From Mesonia sp. (GTDB lineage Bacteria; Bacteroidota; Bacteroidia; Flavobacteriales; Flavobacteriaceae): a stretch of 46,517 bases of DNA. Shown one piece after another: positions 26,772 through 34,300 of the stretch. The position numbers were made by a program, and so were the translations under genes. Position 1 is the first letter of the stretch. The number at the start of each line of letters is the position of its first letter. Location of the stretch: assembly GCA_012964435.1 (NCBI GenBank), contig DTTX01000037.1, forward strand, positions 1 through 46,517, in the 5' to 3' direction. The notes under the pieces are model-generated. The model was not told where the DNA came from. It ran no database searches and saw only the letters and a program-made list of their open reading frames with translations.

Positions 26772-27902
26772 TTACTTAAATACTTTTTCAATAGGTTTTG
26801 CAATACTGTCGAAGGGCACTTCTTGCGGAGTGATTTCTGCTCCGTCTCTTAATTTTCCTGCACCTTTAGCAACGATTTTATCACCTTCTTTTATACCACC
26901 ATTTACCACATAGTAATTGCCAACTTCATCTTTAACATCAAGAACAGAAGCTGAAACTTTATTGTCATTCTGTAAGGTGTAAATTAAAATTTGACCTTGT
27001 TGTTCGTAGGTTGATGGTTGCGGAACTACAACTGCATTTTCATAGTTTACCGGAATTTTAATTGTCCCGCTGTTACCGTTGGTAAGTAATTGATTGGGGT
27101 TTTCAAAAATCGCTCTAAAACTTGCCGTTCCCGTATTGGCATTGATCTGCCCGGTTACCGTTTGTATTTTTCCTTTTTCACTATAAGTTTCTCCGTTTGC
27201 CAATTGCAATAATACCGGAGGAAAGTTTTTTGCTTTTTCTTGAAGGGTTTTTCCTTCCGTATTTTGAATGAAATCTAAATAATCACTTTCATTCATCGTA
27301 AAAAATGCATAAACCTCTTCAATATCTGAAACAGTGGTTAATGGCGTAGCATCTGTAGGACTAATTAAAGTACCTTGTCTATAATTTATAGCCCCAACAT
27401 AACCGTCTACGGGACTTTTTACAGTAGCATAACCAATATTTGCCGCAATACTTTGGTAATTACTTTTTGCTTGTTGAAGCTGCGCCTTTGCCGTTTCTAA
27501 TTGAACGTCGCTAATTATATCTTTATCAACAAGTGGTTTTAATTTATCTACTTCAACTTGGGCGGCATTTACATTTGCTTTTGCAGCTGCAGCATCTTGC
27601 GATAAAGATTGAGTTTCTAATTTGAATAAAGCTTGACCTTTAGCGACTTTCTCGCCTTCATCTACTAAAACCTCTTGAATATAACCCTGTACTTTAGCTC
27701 TTACTTCACTATTCACAACACCTTCAATACTAGTAGGATAAGACTTATAGCCGGTTACGTTTTTAGTTGTCACTGTGGTTACCGGGTAAGGTAATGCTTG
27801 TTGCTGTGCTTGAGCGCTTTGTTGCGCCTGCTTATCATCTCCGCAGGAAATCAGTAAAAATACACCTGCAATAACTCCAATATGTTTAAAAATTTTATTC
27901 AT
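26772..27902 (-). CDS. RND efflux periplasmic adaptor lipoprotein (membrane fusion protein)
   Basis: A 376-residue adaptor that joins the RND pump to the outer-membrane channel. Lipid anchor: IAGVFLLISC with C20. The lipoyl half-motifs VRAKVQGYIQEVLVDEGEKVAKGQ and VKSPVDGYVGAINYRQGTLI flank a short coiled-coil hairpin (about 105-150, AAAAKANVNAAQVEVDKLK). The beta-barrel and membrane-proximal domains follow. It is 21 bases after the regulator gene and 21 bases before the pump gene, in one operon under the operator at 28434-28457. Confidence 0.95.
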   Translation of the reverse strand: MNKIFKHIGVIAGVFLLISCGDDKQAQQSAQAQQQALPYPVTTVTTKNVTGYKSYPTSIEGVVNSEVRAKVQGYIQEVLVDEGEKVAKGQALFKLETQSLSQDAAAAKANVNAAQVEVDKLKPLVDKDIISDVQLETAKAQLQQAKSNYQSIAANIGYATVKSPVDGYVGAINYRQGTLISPTDATPLTTVSDIEEVYAFFTMNESDYLDFIQNTEGKTLQEKAKNFPPVLLQLANGETYSEKGKIQTVTGQINANTGTASFRAIFENPNQLLTNGNSGTIKIPVNYENAVVVPQPSTYEQQGQILIYTLQNDNKVSASVLDVKDEVGNYYVVNGGIKEGDKIVAKGAGKLRDGAEITPQEVPFDSIAKPIEKVFK

Positions 27903-27923
27903 TTTATTTCTGTGTAGGTTAAT

Positions 27924-28403
27924 TTATTTCTCAGTTAATTTTGACATTTTTTCGATCGTTTCAAGCATATTCTTTTTTTGGTTGGTGAGGTATTCTTTAA
28001 ACAAAATTGAGAACTGCCCGTGCTCTTTATATTTTTCTTTGTTGAATTCTGCATTGAATTCTGCGATCTTATCGATCATCTTTATTTCTTGATTGATGGT
28101 CTGTACATGTTCTTCTAAGGTGTTTATCAGATATTTTTTACTTGCTCTAAAATATCTTTTACGATCACCGGGCTTTGTAAAATACTCTACTTTCTTAAGC
28201 TGAACTAAGAGATTAAGCTGTGTAGAAACAGAACTTTTACTGGCGCAAGTGATCTCTAGAATCTCATCAAAAGTATGACCATCATACGGAGATAAAATCA
28301 TAATAGCATAGATTCTAGCTGCTAAAGGAGATACTTGATGTGTTTGCTCAAAGTGCAATCCTATTTCCTCGATCAGCTTTTTCTTATATTCTGAACAACT
28401 CAT
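27924..28403 (-). CDS. GbsR/MarR-type transcriptional regulator of the efflux operon
   Basis: A 159-residue winged-helix regulator. The start MSCSEYKKKL (ATG at 28401-28403) is chosen because it lies after a promoter -7 element, whereas the upstream extension begins with TTG inside the operator. A GbsR-like helix-turn-helix lies at about residues 25-85 (LAARIYAIMILSPYDGHTFDEILE ... SSVSTQLNLLVQL), followed by GDRKRYFRASKKY, the wing, and a coiled C-terminal dimer part. It is the first gene of the operon and probably represses it. Bacteroidota efflux operons are often led by this kind of regulator. The signal it senses is unknown. Confidence 0.9.
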   Translation of the reverse strand: MSCSEYKKKLIEEIGLHFEQTHQVSPLAARIYAIMILSPYDGHTFDEILEITCASKSSVSTQLNLLVQLKKVEYFTKPGDRKRYFRASKKYLINTLEEHVQTINQEIKMIDKIAEFNAEFNKEKYKEHGQFSILFKEYLTNQKKNMLETIEKMSKLTEK

Positions 28404-28422
28404 ATTTATTAAATTAAGTTTG

Positions 28423-28457
28423 CAAATATAAGCTTGGTTCGGAACTAACCGAACCAA
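28423..28457 (-). promoter_or_regulatory. Promoter and operator of the RND efflux operon
   Basis: A perfect inverted repeat TTGGTTCGG-N6-CCGAACCAA (28434-28457) lies directly before the -7 element, which reads TATATTTG on the minus strand (28430-28423). The repeat covers the -33 region, so a bound repressor would exclude RNA polymerase. A TTG at 28458-28456 lies about 24 bases from the -7, slightly longer than usual. The start codon of the regulator is 20 bases further on. The regulator it precedes is the natural ligand. Confidence 0.75.
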
Positions 28458-28532
28458 ATGAACTTAAAAATTTGTTAAAAAATTATTAGTTACGGACTAT
28501 CGTTTGACTATGAAGCAATAAAAAGGTTTAAT

Positions 28533-30881
28533 CTATTTTAAATCTTTTTCGATTTTAATTTTTCTGGAGATCGAATTTCCTTCTTGATCGGTAACCGTAA
28601 GTAGGTGTTCGCCGGGTTCTGGTTCGTAAGTAAGCTCATGAAAAGTTTCGGTCATCTCAATAAATTGCTTATCGATGTACCAATAAACCTTTGTATCAGA
28701 ATTGCGATGTGCTAATTTAAAAACCACGGGATTGATTTGTTCTTTAAAATTCTTCGGAAGTAAGATTGCTTCATTTTTCTTCGGAAAGATAAACTGCATT
28801 AATTTTTCTCCTTCTTTTAGACAGTCTGATTTAAACGGAGGGAGACTTTTATATTCCGGATGTTTGGGCGCATAATAATATTCCATCACCGGCGGAAGCG
28901 AAAACCAGTTGTTTACCTTCATTTCTGCTAGTTCGTAACAAGAAGAATTCACCTGAAATTGTTCCGATTCATCTAAAAATACTTGCTTGTGATAAGGGCA
29001 AGAAGTGGTTCGACTTCCATTTTTCGGAATTAACTCTTGTGCTGTTTCTTGACAATAAATTCCTGCTAAATGACCACTTTTCGAGCAAATTTCAGCTTCA
29101 ACCAATTCATCATAAGGAATTTGAAAAGCATCAGATTTTGGTAGTTTATCAAAACTTTCAAATAAAATAGGAGCGGCGGCTTGCAAACCTGTTAACCCCG
29201 GTCGGCCTTCGCCATCGGCATTCCCGACCCAAACGCCAACGGCAAAACGAGCATTTACACCTATGGCCCAAGCGTCTTTAAAACCGTAACTCGTCCCGGT
29301 TTTCCAAGAAATGGCTTGTGAATGCGAAAAAAAATTCCAGTTTTCTTCTCCGCTTGGGCGATTGACTTCTTCTAAGGTTTTCAGCGTATGATAAATAGCT
29401 CCGGCATGAAATACTTCAGGCTGAAATTGATTTGTTCCGAAATCAGCTTTTTTATTCAACTTATAAATCGGTTCTAAAAATTCGTTCGGTTTATATTCGC
29501 TAGAAGAAGAATTGAAGTGGTTCAAAGTTGAAGCTATTCCGGCATAAGCATTGGTAATATCCCAAAGAGAACTTTCTGCGCCGCCTAGAATTAGTGAAAG
29601 TCCATAATAATCGGCAGACTTATTAATATTTTTCTGCTGAAGTTTTTCAAGCTGATGATAAAATTTTTGCAAGCCATAATCCTGAAGCATACGAACCGCC
29701 GGCACGTTTAGCGATTTTGCCAAAGCAACACTTGCGGGAACAGCGCCATGAAATTCTTTATCAAAATTTTGCGGACTATAACCGTTCACCGAAGTAGGAA
29801 CATCGGCAACGAGCGTATGCGGAAGCAAACTTCCTTCGTTAAGCATCGCAGCATATAAAAAGGGTTTTAAAATACTGCCTGTACTTCGCGGCCGCTGAAT
29901 AATATCTACAAAATGATCGTGTTCAGAACTGGTAGGCGAATTTCCCACATAGGCTAAAACTTCTCGCGTATTCACATCAAGAATTAAAATCGCAAGGTTA
30001 TGAATTTCATTTAGTCGTAAAGCTTCGTAATTTTTACGAGCGATCTCATTAATTTGTCGCTGAAGCGAATAGTTGATCGTTGAGGTTAACTGCGTACCTT
30101 TATGGTCATTTCTTAACTTTTCTGTGAGGTGCGGAGTAATTTCCGGAAGCGGAAAAGGTTTTCCTGGAAGTTGTTCTGCTAAGGCTAATTCGTAAGTAGT
30201 TTGGTCGATCACTTCATTTTCAAAAAGCTTTCGTAACAATCGGTCGCGCTTTTGTTGGAAAATTTTCTCATTCTTCCCGGGGAATATTAATGCCGGCGCA
30301 TTAGGCAAAACTGCCAAAGCAGCGGCTTGCCCCCAACTTAAATCTTGGGAAGAGAGGCCAAAATAGCGCCAAGAAGCAGTTTCTAAACCAACCACATTTC
30401 CACCGAAAGGAGCATAAGTTGCATAAAGTCTGAGGATTTCTTTTTTATTGAAACGAACTTCTAATCGTGTAGCTTCAAAAATCTCAATCACTTTTTCCCA
30501 GTAAGTCCGCTCTTGATTTTTACGTGATAGTCGAATCACTTGCTGCGTAAGCGTGCTTCCGCCACGACGATCTTCTGTGGTAAGGTTTTCCCAAAGCGCC
30601 TTGGTGATCGCTACCGGATTAAAACCGGGATGATAGTAGAAATATTCATCTTCAAAATTCAGAATGCATTGCTCAAACCGATACGGAATACTGTCTTGCT
30701 CAGGAAATCGCCATTGCCCGTCATCGGCAATGCGCGCTCCCAACATCAAACCTTTCCGACTTTTTATAACCGTAGAAGTAGGTTCGTTAAAAAGCTGTTT
30801 CGGCAAACAAAAAAGCCACACCATTCCTACAATAAATAGTAAACCTATTTTGATAGGATGTTTTTTAAGAAAGTGAAGCAT
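28533..30881 (-). CDS. pbpC: Penicillin-binding protein 1C
   Basis: A 782-residue bifunctional peptidoglycan synthase on the inner membrane. One N-terminal membrane helix (IGLLFIVGMVWLFCLP, about 12-27). The glycosyltransferase domain (about 60-230) shows FEDEYFYYHPG with its catalytic glutamate and GGSTLTQQVIRL. The transpeptidase has S336 in STGSILKPF and K527 in SWKTGTSYG. A C-terminal BiPBP_C domain (about 690-780) is diagnostic of PBP1C. It lies downstream of the alpha-2-macroglobulin gene on the same strand, the well-known bacterial pairing in which A2M traps attacking proteases and PbpC repairs the wall. A repeat-flanked GIY-YIG cassette now separates the two. Confidence 0.96.
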   Translation of the reverse strand: MLHFLKKHPIKIGLLFIVGMVWLFCLPKQLFNEPTSTVIKSRKGLMLGARIADDGQWRFPEQDSIPYRFEQCILNFEDEYFYYHPGFNPVAITKALWENLTTEDRRGGSTLTQQVIRLSRKNQERTYWEKVIEIFEATRLEVRFNKKEILRLYATYAPFGGNVVGLETASWRYFGLSSQDLSWGQAAALAVLPNAPALIFPGKNEKIFQQKRDRLLRKLFENEVIDQTTYELALAEQLPGKPFPLPEITPHLTEKLRNDHKGTQLTSTINYSLQRQINEIARKNYEALRLNEIHNLAILILDVNTREVLAYVGNSPTSSEHDHFVDIIQRPRSTGSILKPFLYAAMLNEGSLLPHTLVADVPTSVNGYSPQNFDKEFHGAVPASVALAKSLNVPAVRMLQDYGLQKFYHQLEKLQQKNINKSADYYGLSLILGGAESSLWDITNAYAGIASTLNHFNSSSSEYKPNEFLEPIYKLNKKADFGTNQFQPEVFHAGAIYHTLKTLEEVNRPSGEENWNFFSHSQAISWKTGTSYGFKDAWAIGVNARFAVGVWVGNADGEGRPGLTGLQAAAPILFESFDKLPKSDAFQIPYDELVEAEICSKSGHLAGIYCQETAQELIPKNGSRTTSCPYHKQVFLDESEQFQVNSSCYELAEMKVNNWFSLPPVMEYYYAPKHPEYKSLPPFKSDCLKEGEKLMQFIFPKKNEAILLPKNFKEQINPVVFKLAHRNSDTKVYWYIDKQFIEMTETFHELTYEPEPGEHLLTVTDQEGNSISRKIKIEKDLK

Positions 30882-30921
30882 TTTTATTTTATTCTGAATT
30901 TAATATATGAATTAGAATTGT

Positions 30922-30944
30922 GTCACACTGAGCTTGTCGAAGTG
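30922..30944 (+). repeat. REP-like element, left copy
   Basis: GTCA, two variable bases, then CTGAGCTTGTCGAAG. The inner CTT-GTCG-AAG can fold as a small hairpin. The right copy at 31284-31307 is its inverted counterpart, with the same 15-base core. The frameshifted GIY-YIG frame ends 18 bases away. Confidence 0.75.
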
Positions 30945-30961
30945 TTTGTCAATCCGATAAT

Positions 30962-31279
30962 TACTCAGGCTTTCCAAATTGGGTATGATTTCTTGAAAAA
31001 CGAAAAAGGTCTTGCCAATTTTCTTTAATAAGAGCTTCTTTCTTTTTTCTAGACCAACCTTTAAGTTGTTTTTCAATTTTTAATTGCCTCTTCTGGGTTA
31101 GTAAACTGAATATTCCATTTTAAAGTTACTGGTCTTCTCTTAAAAGTATAACTCCTTCTATTTATTCCTTCATTATGCTGCTCAATTCTTTTCTCTAAAT
31201 TATTTGTAATCCCGATATAGTAAGAATTATCTGCACATAACATAATATAGGTATAATAAAACTTCATCACTTTATTCAT
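30962..31279 (-). pseudogene. GIY-YIG endonuclease, frameshifted
   Basis: The first 68 codons (31279-31073) encode an N-terminal GIY-YIG domain: YYTYIMLCADNSYYIGITNN has the paired tyrosines and glycine, and RIEQHNEG and RRPVTLKW fit the family. The frame stops after NPEEAIKN. Deleting one A from the A5 run at about 31078-31082 restores the usual family ending (EEAIKIEKQLKGWSRKKKEAL and on) to a stop at 30962-30964, for a total near 105 residues. It is therefore a single-base frameshift: a real pseudogene, slippage, or a sequencing error. The inner ATG at 31265-31267 is an equally good start. Intact members are small stand-alone nucleases of the UPF0213 type, of unclear cell role. The REP-like copies abut both ends. 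Confidence 0.75.
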
Positions 31280-31283
31280 AAAA

Positions 31284-31307
31284 CTGCTTCGACAAGCTCA
31301 GCATGAC
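31284..31307 (-). repeat. REP-like element, right copy (inverted)
   Basis: Read on the minus strand: GTCA-TG-CTGAGCTTGTCGAAG-CAG. It lies 4 bases before the first ATG of the GIY-YIG gene, so it forms a hairpin (GCTT-GTCG-AAGC) in the leader of that mRNA. Of the 21 positions GTCA through core, 19 are identical to the left copy. Confidence 0.75.
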
Positions 31308-31334
31308 AAACTTACTTTTCAATAAAAATCAAAA

Positions 31335-34300
31335 TCACTGCACCACTTTAATCCATTGGCCTTTGGTTCTTGCAAAATAAGTGTTATCGTACATTGCTTC
31401 GGCTTGTGTGCCCGGCAAATAATACGTACCTAAATAAGAAGCGTTCAATTTCACCGAGAAGGTTTTGGTTTTCTTGCTGTCCAATTCAAAATAGAAATTT
31501 ACCCGGTCGTCTCGAATATCTTTATAATCGGCTTCACCATCGGCGCCACCATTTAAACAGGTAAAACTAGTATTTACCACTTCCCAACCACTCGGGAAAA
31601 TTTGTGAAAGCGCAATATTATCTACATTATCCATCGAAATATTGGTGACGCTCACTTTTGCAGTGACTTCTGTGCCTTGTCTTAATTCAGAAACATCGAT
31701 GCTGTTGCCGGCGCCATCTACAAATCTAGTTTTTACAGCAAGTTTGCTTTGGCTGATTAACTCTTTACCTAACGGAAGTTTTCCGCTTTGCGAAACTGTT
31801 ACATACAAAATATTGTCTTTCTGGTTTTTTAAACTCAATTGGTTACTACCCATTTTTATCTTCAAATCTCGTTTAGCTAATGCCTTTGTGGTTTGAATGT
31901 TTTCGCTAATTCCATTGAGTTCATAGTTTACTTCAACAGACTTTCCGCCATTTTTATTGGCCATTTTTGCTAAAGCTAACAAGGCACAAGAAGTTTCTTG
32001 CGTGCTGTGCCAACGAGAAGAAGATAAATTTTTCGCTAATGAAATTGCCAGTTCTCTTTGTTGATTATCTTCTAAAACTACCATCGTTTCTAAGGCCATC
32101 GCTTTGTTTCTAAACGGCGATCCATAGGTGTAATAATTGTAATCATTACTTTCAAAATTAATATTGGCGGTCGCGGCAATTTCTTTTGCTACACGATCTT
32201 TTCCTGCTAGCGCATAAGCAGCAGCCAATCGCCATTTAGCATCATTACTCATTTCTCCAGATTCGAGTAAACGGTTCATCGCAGCTAATTCTGGTTGTCC
32301 TGCTAAAGCTAAGGTGTAAAGACGGTAAGCCTGAATTAAACTTGAATTGTAGCGAGTTCTCGAATTTCGCCATTGTCGGGCTTCATTTCTTTGGTAACGC
32401 ATCCAATTGCTTAAAAAAGTAATCGGTAAGGCATAACCTTTTTTCTTAGCTTCTAACATAAAATGCCCGGCATAATTGGTTCCCCATTCGTTGGCATTGC
32501 CACTTTCCGGCCAGTAACTTAAACCGCCGCTTGTCGTTTGAAAATTGTTTAAGCGGTTAATGGCGTGTTTAATATTCTCTTCTATTTCTTGTTTTTTGTT
32601 GAAGGAAAGATCAAAAATATCTCCCATAAATAACTGCGGGAATGCTCCGGAAGTCGTTTGTTCTACACAACCGTGCGGATATCGAATTAAGTACTCGATT
32701 CGTTTGCTGAAATCCATCGGAGGAAGCGTTGAAAATTCTACGGAAGCAGCATTACTTCCTTCAACCCCAAAAGTAGTCAAGTCAATTTCTTGGCTTTGCT
32801 TATTTTCTAAAGTATAGGTTGTCGATTTTTGAGTAATCGGATTCGGATTCTCCACATCAATCTCGACCAATGTTTTCGCTTTTTCTCCGTTTCCGGAAGC
32901 GTAGATCTGAAAGGTTTGTGGTTGATCGGTCGCGTTCACTTCAAATTCAAAATTCACGATTTGTTCGCCTATTTCGTTAAAAGAAATATTTTTGGAAGTT
33001 TCTCCAACAGCTGTGAAAGCTTCATCGGCTTTTATTTCAACTTTTACATTTTTCACTTGCTTTTCCATCGCAAAAACTGTCACGGGTAAAGTTACTTTTT
33101 CTCCCGGAGAAAGTTTTCTTGGTAACGAAGCCAAGACCATTAAAGGTTTTCTTACCGGAGTTACTTTTTCAGCATTTCCGTAGGCAGAAGTTGAATGATT
33201 TCCGGCAACGACCATGGTTTTTACCGAACCGACATAATTCGGCATAAATAATTGGTGTGTTTTCGATTCACCGGCTTTTAAATGAAACGGACCTAAATAC
33301 GTGACTACAGGTTTAAAACGATCGGCTTTTCTGTTTTTAGCTCCGGCCGCGGCATCGCCACCACCGATTTCATAAATATTCTCCACGCTACCGGAATAAG
33401 CTCCGATCACATCATCAAAAATATCGTAGGTTTTAACGCCCAAAGCTTCGCGAGCATAGAAAGCACCGTGAATATTTGGCGTGGAAAATCTTGTTAAATC
33501 GAGTAAACCTTCATCGACCACAGCAAGGGTGTACGTCATTTCTCGATCTTGAGTTTCAGAAATTTTTACGGTATAATTTTCTTCCGGTTTGAGCAATTTC
33601 GGCATTTCAATTTTAGGTTGAAGTTTTGTTTTTGGGTTTTCAACCATCAGCGGAATTACTCCGTATAACCGAATAGGTAAATCATTTTTAGTTTGGGCGT
33701 GTGGTTGCATCAAAGAAATATTCACGTAAACATTCGGCGCCATTTCTTTGGTAAGCGGAATTTTAACCTGCGTTTCTCCTTTTTGTGTGGCTACCCATTG
33801 TTTAGAAAGTACTTCGGTCCCGTTTTCAATACTAATAAAAGCGCTTCCTTTACTTCCGGAAGGGAAGGTGATCACAGCTTCTTCACCAACTTGATAGTTT
33901 TCTTTATCGGCAGAAAAAACAAGCATTTTAGAACTTTCTGCATTGGCTCCGGAAGGTCGTTTCCACCAATTTCTATAAAAATAAACGGTTTTACCGGTTG
34001 CGTGACCAGAGGCTTTATCGATCACTCGAATTAAATAACGACCACCATTTCGTTCAGGGATATTCAATGTAAATTGACCTCTACCATTAGAGCCTGTAGA
34101 AACGGTAAAATCTTTAACAGGTCGGTATGTATTGGTATTCTCATAACGAGAAAGGTTATCGCGACCGCGGCTCCACCACCAACGCCATTCAATCTCAAAT
34201 ACTTTTACTTCTAATTCGCGATTGCCAGAAACTTCACCTTGTGCGTCAACGCTTACTACATCGAAAACAGTATTTTCATCGGTATAATAAGAACCGTAAC

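Larger units (their letters stand above)
30882..31334. mobile_element. REP-flanked GIY-YIG cassette between a2m and pbpC
   Basis: The 453-base gap between a2m and pbpC is nearly filled by a compact unit: an inverted REP-like copy at 30922-30944, a frameshifted GIY-YIG gene at 30962-31279, and an inverted REP-like copy at 31284-31307. The two repeat cores (15 bases each, 30928-30942 and 31287-31301) are identical, point toward each other, and both have GTCA two bases outward. No target-site duplication is obvious. The layout recalls REP/RAYT elements but with a different enzyme; this is inference. Confidence 0.55.
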
